Positions 28,022 through 37,371 of a stretch of 64,000 nt of DNA are shown piece by piece. The notes below the pieces were generated by a model that was not told the origin of the DNA, did not search any database, and saw nothing but the letters and a program-made list of their open reading frames with translations. Each line of letters opens with the position of its first letter. The first letter of the stretch is position 1. Origin of the DNA: Sphingomonas sp. Ag1 (GTDB lineage Bacteria; Pseudomonadota; Alphaproteobacteria; Sphingomonadales; Sphingomonadaceae); the NCBI RefSeq assembly GCF_000980895.1, contig NZ_LAZX01000090.1, forward strand, positions 105,534 to 169,533, given 5' to 3'. The translations under genes and the position numbers were made by a program.

Positions 28022-29110
28022 TCAGGTGCGGGCGAACCACCAGGTGCCGCCGCGTTCCTCGCGCACCGCCCTTCCTTCGATTTCGAGACGGTGCAGATGG
28101 GCGAGCGACTCGCCCGTCGCCATGCCGATCACATCGAGGCCGATCGGGCGGCGGAACAGCACCTTGAAGCAATCGACCGCGCGCACCGGGCCGTTGCCCA
28201 TCAGGTCGATGATCGCGTCGAGCCGGTCGATGTGTTCGTCACGCAGCGCGTCCAGCCGGGTGTGGAGGCCGTAGAAGGGATCGCCATGGCCGGGGAGGAC
28301 CAGCAGATCCTCCGGCAATGACCGGAACTTCTCGATCGAACGCAGCCAGTCGCCGAGCGGGTCGTCGTTGCTCTGGCTGACATGGACCGAGATGTTGGAG
28401 CTGATCTTCGGCAGCACCTGATCGCCAGCGACGAGGACGCGGCGGTCGTAATCGACCAGGCAGGCATGTTCGGGGCTGTGGCCGTTGCCGGTGATGACAT
28501 GCCAGTCGCTGCCACCGATCTGCAGCACCTCGCCGTCCTGGATGCGGGTATAGGTGAGCGGCATGCGCGCGATCGCCTTGCCGAAATTGGACCAGCCACG
28601 GCCGGCGCCATGCGCGACCTGTTCCTCGTTCCAGCCAGCGCCGCGCCAGAAGGCGAGCTGCTCCTCGGGTACCTCGGGACGCGAATCCCCCGCCAGCATA
28701 CGCACCATCAGCCATTCGGTGCGGGTCATCACGATGTCGGCATCATCGAACCGGCGCGACAGCCAGCCGGCGAGGCCAACGTGATCGGGGTGCATGTGCG
28801 TGCACATGATCTTGCCGATTCGCTGGCCCGCGAGCGGCCCCTCCAGGATGGTGCGCCATGCCTCGGTTGAGCGGGGGCTGGCGGTTCCGGTGTCGATCGC
28901 GAGCAGTTCGGGGCCGTCATCAAGGATCAGGCCGTTCACATGTTTCAGCGGCCCCGACATCGGCACGCGCCACCAGCGGATACCGTCCATCAGGGTGAGC
29001 AGTTCGCCGGGCTGCGGCCCACGATCACCGAAGGGAAAGGTAAGACCGGCCCAGCTGGTGGGCGTCAGCCCCTCATCCCCGATCAGCGTGCGTTGAATTG
29101 CCGTCGCCAT
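28022..29110 (-). CDS. MBL-fold metallo-hydrolase
   Basis: A 362-residue metallo-beta-lactamase-fold hydrolase. The zinc motif THMHPDHVGLAGWL lies near residue 120, with further ligands in GHSPEHACLVDYDRRVLVAGDQVL and VLPGHGDPFYGL. The C-terminal ~70 residues form a helical/winged region (LAHLHRLEIEGRAVREERGG) as in MBL proteins that hydrolyse acyl-thioesters or lactones. The ATG at 29110 is chosen from the family-like start; the open frame upstream runs through the terminator of the trcR gene and is not credible. Substrate unknown. Confidence 0.9.
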   Translation of the reverse strand: MATAIQRTLIGDEGLTPTSWAGLTFPFGDRGPQPGELLTLMDGIRWWRVPMSGPLKHVNGLILDDGPELLAIDTGTASPRSTEAWRTILEGPLAGQRIGKIMCTHMHPDHVGLAGWLSRRFDDADIVMTRTEWLMVRMLAGDSRPEVPEEQLAFWRGAGWNEEQVAHGAGRGWSNFGKAIARMPLTYTRIQDGEVLQIGGSDWHVITGNGHSPEHACLVDYDRRVLVAGDQVLPKISSNISVHVSQSNDDPLGDWLRSIEKFRSLPEDLLVLPGHGDPFYGLHTRLDALRDEHIDRLDAIIDLMGNGPVRAVDCFKVLFRRPIGLDVIGMATGESLAHLHRLEIEGRAVREERGGTWWFART

Positions 29111-29170
29111 GGCGATGACGCTATCAGCATAACATTCGTTACGTCGAGAGAATTTGCGCCTGGATGCGCA

Positions 29171-29206
29171 AAGGGCGCGATCCCGGCATCCGGAACCGCG
29201 CCCCTT
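29171..29206 (-). terminator. terminator downstream of the DUF1013 gene
   Basis: An inverted repeat AAGGGCGCG/CGCGCCCCTT with an inner CCGG pairing lies between the DUF1013 stop and the MBL gene on the minus strand. The T-tract after the stem is short (CTTT). Confidence 0.55.
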
Positions 29207-29261
29207 GTAATGTTCATGCCAGCCGGTGGCGGACCAGCCATCCGCCCGTGACGGCGGCGGA

Positions 29262-29939
29262 TCAGCGGCGGAACGGATCCTCGAAGAACGACTTCGACAC
29301 GCCATCCTCGTCGCCGGCCATTTCGGCACCGCGCGATGCCTGCTCGCGTTCGGCGCGCAACTGTTCGATCAGCGCCTCACGGTCGCCGTCGAGGCGGGTG
29401 TCGGTCGGCTGCGCCTCGACGCCGGCGGTCTTGGCGGCCTTGGCCACGGCGGCGTCCAGCTCACGCTGCGTGGTCAGGCCGAGCGTCACCGGGTCCTTCG
29501 GCGTGATGTTGCCAATGTTCCAGTGTGTCCGGTCGCGGATCGCGGCAATCGTGGTGCGCGTGGTGCCGATCAGGTTGGAGATCGCCCCGTCGGTGATCTC
29601 CGGATGGTTGCGGATGATCCAGGCGATACCGTCCGGCTTGTCCTGACGCTTCGACACAGGGGTGTAGCGCGGCCCCTTGGTCCGGCGGACCTGCTCCGGC
29701 CCCTTGGTCATCTTCAGGCGATAGTCGGGATTGGCCTGGCCCTTCTCGATCTCGTCCTGGGTCAGTTCGTGTGCGCGCACCGGATCGCGCCCGGTCAGCT
29801 TGGTCGCCGCGGTATCGTCAGCGATCGCCTGCACTTCGAGCACGTGCAAACCGCAGAATTCCGCGATCTGCTCGAACGTCAGCGACGTGTTGTCGACGAG
29901 CCATGAAGCGGTCGCGTGGGGCATGAGCGGCTGGGCCAT
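29262..29939 (-). CDS. trcR: cell-cycle regulator TrcR (DUF1013)
   Basis: A 225-residue DUF1013 protein; in other alphaproteobacteria members of this family have been described as TrcR, a regulator that associates with RNA polymerase. It opens PHATASWLVDNTSLTFEQIA, with a helix-turn-helix-like FEQIAEFCGLHVLEVQAIAD, and continues with TQDEIEKGQANPDYRL and the second block KPDGIAWIIRNHPEITDGAI and IAAIRDRTHWNIGNITPKDP. The last 50 residues are charged and helical. It is transcribed alone, with terminators on both sides. Confidence 0.85.
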   Translation of the reverse strand: MAQPLMPHATASWLVDNTSLTFEQIAEFCGLHVLEVQAIADDTAATKLTGRDPVRAHELTQDEIEKGQANPDYRLKMTKGPEQVRRTKGPRYTPVSKRQDKPDGIAWIIRNHPEITDGAISNLIGTTRTTIAAIRDRTHWNIGNITPKDPVTLGLTTQRELDAAVAKAAKTAGVEAQPTDTRLDGDREALIEQLRAEREQASRGAEMAGDEDGVSKSFFEDPFRR

Positions 29940-29969
29940 GCGGGAAAGCCTTTCGGTATAAACAAATAG

Positions 29970-29992
29970 GGCCGCCCCTTACCGGAGCGGCC
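29970..29992 (-). terminator. terminator of the lpxH-like/glycosyltransferase operon
   Basis: A 9-bp GC stem with one mismatch (GGCCGCTCC/GGGGCGGCC, read on the minus strand) is followed by CTATTTGTTT. It lies between the glycosyltransferase stop and the DUF1013 start, so it separates the two transcripts. Confidence 0.65.
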
Positions 29993-30046
29993 GCCTAACC
30001 TGTGGTGACTTAATGTGCCCGTGCCGTCAGGGCAAGCGCCGTCGCA

Positions 30047-31063
30047 TTATGCGGCGCGCGGAAGTGCGATCGGGACGAGTGCCGCCAGGAATTGCTCGGC
30101 GCTCGCGCGCCAGCTGTGGCGTCTGCCTTCGGCCGCGCATCGCGCCCGGTCGAGCGTCAGCGCGCCGGCGATCGCGCGGGTGAGGTCATCGTCCATCACG
30201 CCGCTGGCGGAGCAGAGGACGTCGATCGGGCCGGGCACCGGATAAGCGGCCACCGGCGTCCCGCATGCCAGCGCCTCGATCATCACCAACCCGAAGGTGT
30301 CAGTCCGGCTGGGGAACACCAGAACGTCGGCGGTGCGGTAGCAGGCGGCGAGCGCTTCGCCGAATCGGGGCCCGAGGAAATGTGCGTTGGGGAAACGGTG
30401 GCGAAGGTCGGGAAGGGCCGGGCCGTCGCCGACCACCACCTTGCTGCCCGGATGCGGGGCGGCGAGGAAGGCGGCGACATTCTTTTCGATCGCGACACGG
30501 CCGACGTACAGCAGGACCGGGCGGGGCAGGGCGGCGAGGTGTCGGTCCGTAGCGCCGTCCGGCGTGAACTCGCGCGCGACGCCGCGGCCCCAGGGCAGCG
30601 TGTGCGAGATGCCGTGTGAGGCCAGCATGTGCTGGATGGTGGGCGTCGAGACGAGGACTGCGTCGGCGCGCTGGTGGAAGCGGCGGACCAGGTGCCAGAC
30701 CCATGCCGGGCTCAACCCGGTGCGCGCGGCGACATAATCCGGAAATTGCGTGTGATAGGCGGTGGTGAACGGAACGCCGCGGTCGAGGCACCAGCGGCGT
30801 GCGGCGAAGCCGAGTGGCCCTTCGGTCGCGATATGGATCGCCTCCGCTCCGAAGGCGGCGATGCGGCGGCCCACTGCGCGAGAGCTGGCCACCGCCAGCC
30901 GGATCTCCGGATAGGTGGGGCAGGGGAATGAGCGAAAGCCATCGGGCGCGATGACCAAAGGATGGTGGCCCATCGTGGTCAGCTCGCCGACCAGCGATTG
31001 GAGGGTGCGCACAACGCCATTTACCTGCGGCGCCCAGGCATCGGTGACGATCGCGATCTTCAT
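30047..31063 (-). CDS. GT4 family glycosyltransferase
   Basis: A 338-residue GT-B fold enzyme. The N-terminal acceptor domain begins IVTDAWAPQVNGVVRTLQ; the C-terminal donor domain has LYVGRVAIEKNVAAFLA, a VGDGP segment and the family motif PSRTDTFGLVMIEALACGTP with its conserved glutamates. It most resembles MtfB/SQD2-like transferases that build glycolipids. It is 9 bp behind the LpxH-like gene and shares its transcript, a common pairing in alphaproteobacteria. No membrane segment, so it acts at the cytoplasmic face. Confidence 0.9.
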   Translation of the reverse strand: MKIAIVTDAWAPQVNGVVRTLQSLVGELTTMGHHPLVIAPDGFRSFPCPTYPEIRLAVASSRAVGRRIAAFGAEAIHIATEGPLGFAARRWCLDRGVPFTTAYHTQFPDYVAARTGLSPAWVWHLVRRFHQRADAVLVSTPTIQHMLASHGISHTLPWGRGVAREFTPDGATDRHLAALPRPVLLYVGRVAIEKNVAAFLAAPHPGSKVVVGDGPALPDLRHRFPNAHFLGPRFGEALAACYRTADVLVFPSRTDTFGLVMIEALACGTPVAAYPVPGPIDVLCSASGVMDDDLTRAIAGALTLDRARCAAEGRRHSWRASAEQFLAALVPIALPRAA

Positions 31064-31072
31064 GATGCGCGC

Positions 31073-31936
31073 TCAGGCTGCGATGGCGAGGACGGCCGCC
31101 GCCTCGCGCCGGGCCATTACCTCGGCCCAGTGGACGATCTCCATCCGCCCGTCGACATGCTCGACCAGCGCCGTGGCGCTTTCCACCCAGTCGCCATCGT
31201 TGAAATAGGCGATGTCGCCGATCGTGCGCATCTCGGCGGTGTGGATATGGCCGCAGACCACGCCGTCGACCCCGCGCGCGCCGGCGGCCTCGGCGACAAT
31301 CTCCTCGAAGCGGGAAATGAAGGCGACCGCGTTCTTGACGCGCGCCTTGGCATGTTTGCTGAGCGACCAATAAGGAAGCCCGAAGCGACGGCGGAAAGCG
31401 TTCACCGCGCGACTGGCCAGCATCAGCAGGCTGTAGGCAGTGTCGCCGACATGGGCGAGCCAGCGATGCGCAAGAGTGATCGCGTCGAATTCGTCGCCAT
31501 GGAGCACCAGCAGGCGACGGCCGTCCGCGGTGACGTGAATAGCGTTGCGGCGGATCGCGATGCCGCCGAAGTCGAGGCCGCAAAACTGGCGAAACGCCTC
31601 ATCATGATTGCCGGGGATGAAGATCATCCGCGTCCCCCGCCCAGCGCGTTTCAGCAGTCGCCATACGACATCGCTGTGCGCTGCCGGCCAGTAGAATTTC
31701 CGCCGCAGCCGCCAGCCATCGACGATATCGCCCACCAGATACATGGTGTCGCTGTCGACATGGTCGAGGAAGTCGATGAGCATCCCGGCATTGCACCCGC
31801 GGGTGCCGAGATGGACATCGCTGATCCAGATGGTGCGATAGCGCGTCCGTTCGACGGCGCGTTCGGGAAGATGGGGGCGCGAATTGGCGAAATCCGCAAG
31901 GTCGGTGACGTCGGCGAGCGTGACGGTCGTCGGCAT
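31073..31936 (-). CDS. LpxH-like UDP-2,3-diacylglucosamine diphosphatase family phosphoesterase
   Basis: A 287-residue calcineurin-fold phosphoesterase of the COG2908/LpxH group. Metal-binding motifs appear in order: ISDVHLGTRG, VGDIVDGWRL, IPGNHDEAFRQF, VLHGDEFDAI and VCGHIHTAEM. Family members remove UMP in lipid A synthesis; this longer alphaproteobacterial branch could act on another lipid or nucleotide substrate. The first 30 residues (before the motif) are variable. It is the first gene of a two-gene operon with a glycosyltransferase. Confidence 0.85.
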   Translation of the reverse strand: MPTTVTLADVTDLADFANSRPHLPERAVERTRYRTIWISDVHLGTRGCNAGMLIDFLDHVDSDTMYLVGDIVDGWRLRRKFYWPAAHSDVVWRLLKRAGRGTRMIFIPGNHDEAFRQFCGLDFGGIAIRRNAIHVTADGRRLLVLHGDEFDAITLAHRWLAHVGDTAYSLLMLASRAVNAFRRRFGLPYWSLSKHAKARVKNAVAFISRFEEIVAEAAGARGVDGVVCGHIHTAEMRTIGDIAYFNDGDWVESATALVEHVDGRMEIVHWAEVMARREAAAVLAIAA

Positions 31937-32061
31937 GGCGGGCCCTCCCTGCCATGCAGCTCTAACCGCGGCAGGTTACGGGCAGATCACCGATCGATGA
32001 CGCTTTGATAGCAGCTTCGTATCAGGCGTGTGACGGCCGGGTAACGGCCGTCGTCAGCGTA

Positions 32062-32196
32062 TCAGCGAACCTGTTCGACCACCGGCGCGCCCGTCACCGG
32101 ATCGGTCGTCGGCGTGAGCGTGAACAGGCCGACCGCACCGAGCAGGAACCCGCCGGCGAACTGCCACAGGAAGCTGGACTTGAGGAGGCGGGTCAT
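32062..32196 (-). CDS. 44-residue hypothetical membrane peptide
   Basis: ATG to TGA frame of 44 codons: a short basic N-terminus (MTRLLKSS), one hydrophobic helix (residues about 9-28, LWQFAGGFLLGAVGLFTL) and a polar tail PTTDPVTGAPVVEQ. The sequence has coherent membrane-protein character and is bounded by non-coding DNA, but no good ribosome binding site precedes it. A 7-bp hairpin follows its stop. I recognise no family. Confidence 0.45.
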   Translation of the reverse strand: MTRLLKSSFLWQFAGGFLLGAVGLFTLTPTTDPVTGAPVVEQVR

Positions 32197-32418
32197 AAGC
32201 GTACTCTGTATCTCGTTTCTGTTCATCGCAGTGGTAGCCACGACCGCCTGAACCGGGGCTGGTGCCCCCGTTCATCACGTGTTTTGCATGTAGGGACGCG
32301 GCCCTTGCCCTTGTATGGTCAACAAGGAAAGGAACTGTTTCCGTACGGGAACCTTTTTTACGTCCGTTCGTGCGTCGACCAAGCCGGATTGTTGAAGCTG
32401 GTCGACGCGAGATTGCTG

Positions 32419-33645
<1,227 letters not shown>

Positions 33646-35418
33646 CTATAGCGAGGCGTCTCCCGGCTCCGCAACTGTCACGAACGCGGACATGAGGCCG
33701 CGCAGCGCATTTCCGACATGAAAGCCGGCCGCGAGATCATCAGCGGTCAGTTCGTGTTCGACCGCGCGGCCGATGTCGATCAGCTCGGCGCGCAGCACCC
33801 CGGGAAGAAGGCCACGCGCCAGCGGCGGCGTGAGCAGCAGCCCATCACGTTCCACGAAGACGCTGGTGAAGCTGCCTTCCGTCAGGAACCCGTCCGGATC
33901 GACGAACACCACCTCGTCAGCGCCGGCGCGGCGGCGTGCCTCGTCATAGAAGCGTCTACTGCTGGTCTTGTGGCGGAGCCGATAGTCGGATGGGACGACC
34001 GGCAAGGGTGCCAGCGCCACGCGCAATGTTCGGGGGATCGGGGGCGGAGCAGGCGCGACCTCGATCGTGATCCGGCCGCTGTGGCTCAGCAACAGCCGGA
34101 TGCGAGCAGGTGCCCGCAACCGGAAGGTCGCCGCCTGCAGTTCATTGCGGGCGTCATGCCGGTCGAAGACGAAGCCGAGGCGGGCGGCGCTGGCCTTCAT
34201 ACGCGCCAGATGCCGCTCGACGAGCAGGATGCCCGCATCGGGATCGAAGCGCATCGTCTCGATCAGGTCGGGGGTTCGCTGGCCGTGCGTCAGGAACGCG
34301 CCCTTGGCCAGTGCCTCGTCCCACTCGCTGTCAGCGCGGCTGTCAGCGACGATCCCGCCGCCAAGGCCAAGCGTCGCGTGATCCGCACCCGCGGCGATCT
34401 CCAGCGTGCGGATGGCGACATTGAACTGCGCGTCGCCGCCGGAATCGATCGCCCCGATCGAGCCGGTATAGATGCCGCGCGGCGCATGTTCGATCTCGCG
34501 AAGCACCTGCATGGCCCGAACCTTCGGGGCGCCGGTGATCGAACCGCAGGGGAAAAGGGCCGACAGCACGTCGATCGCGTCGCGCCCGGGGGCGAGCCGT
34601 GCGGTGACGGTGGAGGTCATCTGATGAACCGTCGGATATCGCTCCACCGCAAAGAGCGCAGGTACCTTAACGCTGCCGGCGGCGGCGACCCGCGACAGGT
34701 CGTTGCGCATCAGATCGACGATCATCAGGTTTTCCGCGCGCTGCTTCTCGTCGCTGGCCAGCGCATCGGCGATGTCGTCGTCGCGGGAAGGGTCAGGATC
34801 GCGGCGCGCGGTGCCCTTCATCGGCCGGCAGGTGAGCGTGTCTCCTTCAAGGCGGAAGAACAATTCCGGGGAGAAGGAGAGCAGCAGATGATCGCCGGTG
34901 GCGACGATCGCGCCCCATCCGGCAGCAGCGCGGGTGCGCACCGCGGCGTAGAGCGCCAGTGGATCGCCCGCAAAGGGCACCCGCGCCCGGAACGTGAGGT
35001 TCGCCTGATAGATGTCGCCGGCGGTGATCAGGTCCAGCACCTGTCGCAGCGCCGCATCATATTCGTCGCGCGAGATGGCGGGTTCCAGCGCGCCGATCCA
35101 TGCGCCGTCCGGGGCGGGCAGGATCGTGTGGGGGGCGCATAGCTCCTCCACCGCCGCGAACAGGCCGAACCACAGGAGCGGGGTGGCCGGTGCGGGAAGC
35201 GTCCCGACATGCGGCTCCAGCGCGGCGCCGCCCTCATAGGCAATGAAGCCCGCCGCGTGATGGCCCGCCGCGATGCCTTCGCGAACGCTGGTCAGCGCGG
35301 GCGCCAGTTGATCCACCGAATGTGCTTCGATGATCGCCACCGGATCGCGATACAGGCGTGCGGGCGCGCCACCGGGCCGGGCATCGTCGAGCAGCACGAA
35401 GGGTGCGGCGAGGGACAT
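33646..35418 (-). CDS. pabB: fused aminodeoxychorismate synthase I / aminodeoxychorismate lyase (PabB-PabC)
   Basis: A 590-residue two-domain protein for p-aminobenzoate (folate) synthesis. The N-terminal ~370 residues are PabB: GDIYQANLTFRA, the catalytic lysine block RPMKGTARRDPDP, ENLMIVDLMRNDLSRVA, CGSITGAPKVRAMQVL and GIYTGSIGAID. The C-terminal ~200 residues are a class IV aminotransferase-fold lyase (PabC): DLIETMRFDPDAGILL, the cofactor lysine in LRHKTSSRRFYDEARR, VFVDPDGFLTEGSFTSVFV. ATG 35418 is taken; 35430 is possible. It is divergent from the MBL gene at 35553. Confidence 0.93.
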   Translation of the reverse strand: MSLAAPFVLLDDARPGGAPARLYRDPVAIIEAHSVDQLAPALTSVREGIAAGHHAAGFIAYEGGAALEPHVGTLPAPATPLLWFGLFAAVEELCAPHTILPAPDGAWIGALEPAISRDEYDAALRQVLDLITAGDIYQANLTFRARVPFAGDPLALYAAVRTRAAAGWGAIVATGDHLLLSFSPELFFRLEGDTLTCRPMKGTARRDPDPSRDDDIADALASDEKQRAENLMIVDLMRNDLSRVAAAGSVKVPALFAVERYPTVHQMTSTVTARLAPGRDAIDVLSALFPCGSITGAPKVRAMQVLREIEHAPRGIYTGSIGAIDSGGDAQFNVAIRTLEIAAGADHATLGLGGGIVADSRADSEWDEALAKGAFLTHGQRTPDLIETMRFDPDAGILLVERHLARMKASAARLGFVFDRHDARNELQAATFRLRAPARIRLLLSHSGRITIEVAPAPPPIPRTLRVALAPLPVVPSDYRLRHKTSSRRFYDEARRRAGADEVVFVDPDGFLTEGSFTSVFVERDGLLLTPPLARGLLPGVLRAELIDIGRAVEHELTADDLAAGFHVGNALRGLMSAFVTVAEPGDASL

Positions 35419-35552
35419 ACAAGGCGCCATGCCCGTCCCCGCCCATGGCGGCAACCCCGCTTGGTGCGCCGCGCCAACGCTGCTGCCTTGCCGTGAGGGC
35501 GATCTGCGGGCTAGCAATGTGCGCCGCTCATCCAGCGCAAGTTTTCGAGGAA

Positions 35553-36230
35553 ATGCCCGTGACCGATGCGACCACCGAACCAGCGCTGCGCGCGATGATC
35601 GTCCCGGTGACGCCAATCGAGCAGAATTGCACGATCATCTGGTGCACCAAGACGAAGAAGGCGGCGGTGATCGATCCGGGCGGCGACCTGCCCAAGATCA
35701 AGGCAGCGCTGGCGCAGGCTGGCGTGACGGCGGAGAAGATCCTGCTGACCCATGGCCACATCGACCATGCCGGCGAGGCGAAGCCGCTGGCCGAGGAGCT
35801 TGGCGTGCCGATCGAGGGGCCGCAGGAGGAGGACCGCTTCTGGCTGGCGCGGCTGGGTGACGATGGCCGCAACTGGGGCATCCGCGGCGTCCCGTTCGAG
35901 CCCGATCGCTGGCTGGAGGATGGCGACACGGTGACGGTGGGCGAACTGACGCTCGACGTCTATCACACGCCGGGGCACACTGCGGGGCACGTCATCTTCC
36001 ACCACGCGCCGTCCAAGTTCGCGCAGGTTGGCGACGTGCTGTTCCAGGGCTCGGTCGGCCGTACCGATCTGCCGCAGGGCAATCACAAGACGCTGATCAA
36101 CTCGATCGTGACCAAGCTGTGGCCGCTCGGCAGCGAGACGGCGTTCATTCCCGGGCATGGCAAGCCTTCCACCTTCGCGCATGAGCGGCAGTGGAACATG
36201 TTCGTGAGCGACAGCGCGCTTGAGGCGTGA
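35553..36230 (+). CDS. MBL-fold metallo-hydrolase (glyoxalase II-like, YcbL type)
   Basis: A 225-residue cytoplasmic hydrolase with the glyoxalase II-type zinc motif LTHGHIDHAGEA near residue 70, the YHTPGHTAGHVIFHH block, GDVLFQGSVGRTDLP and FIPGHGKPSTF. It lacks the C-terminal helical domain of true glyoxalase II, as do YcbL-type proteins. ATG at 35553 follows CGAGG; the upstream frame is non-coding and shared with the pabB promoter region. The thiL gene follows 37 bp later on the same strand. Confidence 0.92.
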   Translation: MPVTDATTEPALRAMIVPVTPIEQNCTIIWCTKTKKAAVIDPGGDLPKIKAALAQAGVTAEKILLTHGHIDHAGEAKPLAEELGVPIEGPQEEDRFWLARLGDDGRNWGIRGVPFEPDRWLEDGDTVTVGELTLDVYHTPGHTAGHVIFHHAPSKFAQVGDVLFQGSVGRTDLPQGNHKTLINSIVTKLWPLGSETAFIPGHGKPSTFAHERQWNMFVSDSALEA

Positions 36231-36267
36231 CCCGGCTGGGCCGCCCGTTGGCGCTGGAGATCAGGGC

Positions 36268-37158
36268 ATGATGGAAGCCGAATTCATCGCCGCGTTGCGC
36301 CGCCTGCCACTGCATGAGGGGGCGCAGGGGCTGAGCGACGACGTGGCACGGCTGGGCGACCTCGTTATCACCACCGACACGATGATCGCGGGGGTCCACT
36401 TCCTGCCCGACGATCCGCCTGGCGATGTGGCGTGGAAGCTGGTGGCGGTGAATTTGTCGGACCTGGCCGCGAAGGGGGCGGAGCCGGTCGGCATCCTGTT
36501 GAATTACCCGCTGTCGGATACCGGCTGGGACCGGGCGTTCCTTGCGGGACTGAACGCCTGCCTGTCCGCGCTGGGTTGCCCGTTGCTGGGCGGCGACACG
36601 GTTGGGCTGCCCGAAGGTGCGGCGCGCGTGCTGACGGTGACGGCTTTTGGTCGGACCGATGCGGTGCCGGCGCGATCGGGCGCAAAGGCGGGTGACCGTT
36701 TGTGGGTGACCGGCACGATCGGCGATGCGGGCGCGGGGTTGAAGGCGGCCCAGCGGGGGGATGGCCCGGATGCGCTGATTGCCGCCTATCGCCGGCCGCG
36801 CCCGCGGCTTGCGGAAGGGCGAACGCTCGCCCCGCTGGCGCATGCGATGATGGACGTGTCCGACGGGCTGTTGATCGACGGCTGGCGCATGGCGGCGGCG
36901 AGCGGGCTGGCCCTGACCATCGCGCTCGATCGCGTTCCGCTGTCCACCGCCTATCGCAGCTATGCCGGTGACGATGTGCTGGCGGCGGCGACGGCGGGGG
37001 ATGACTATCAGCTTTTGTGCGCGCTGCCGCCGGAAGTTGCGCCGACCAGCATCGCGACGTGCATCGGCAGCTTTGCTGCGGGCAAGGGACTGGTCCTGAC
37101 CCAGAACGGAGAGGTTGTTGCCCTGCCGCCGCGGCTCGGCTTCGAGCATCGCGCCTGA
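36268..37158 (+). CDS. thiL: thiamine-monophosphate kinase
   Basis: ThiL phosphorylates thiamine monophosphate to the active diphosphate cofactor with ATP. The 296-residue protein belongs to the PurM-like fold: QGLSDDVARLGDLVITTD, IAGVHFLP, the LVAVNLSDLAAKGAEPVG motif, GGDTVG, VTGTIGDAGAGL and the DVSDGLLIDGWR block, ending near DDYQLLCALPP. The start ATG (36268, next to a second ATG) has GGAGA eight bases upstream. Probably co-transcribed with the MBL gene. Confidence 0.95.
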   Translation: MMEAEFIAALRRLPLHEGAQGLSDDVARLGDLVITTDTMIAGVHFLPDDPPGDVAWKLVAVNLSDLAAKGAEPVGILLNYPLSDTGWDRAFLAGLNACLSALGCPLLGGDTVGLPEGAARVLTVTAFGRTDAVPARSGAKAGDRLWVTGTIGDAGAGLKAAQRGDGPDALIAAYRRPRPRLAEGRTLAPLAHAMMDVSDGLLIDGWRMAAASGLALTIALDRVPLSTAYRSYAGDDVLAAATAGDDYQLLCALPPEVAPTSIATCIGSFAAGKGLVLTQNGEVVALPPRLGFEHRA

Positions 37159-37371
37159 CCGATCAAAGTCCAGCGTCAGTCAAGACGGGAAATCATCAGT
37201 CATCATTGCGGCCAGGACGCCGCTCTGATTGCCCGAAAACCGACCATTATTGGTGCCTTGCACTTTCCTGCCGCACGGTTACGCTCCGTCATACAAGAAC
37301 GATAAGCATAGGAGGCCGGCGGTTACCGCCCGGGGGCGGGGCCGATCGGCCACGTTAGGGGAAGGAACGCG

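Noticed and set aside
33718..35142. A 474-codon plus-strand frame opposite pabB-pabC
   Set aside because: Shadow frame; the opposite strand carries all folate-enzyme motifs.
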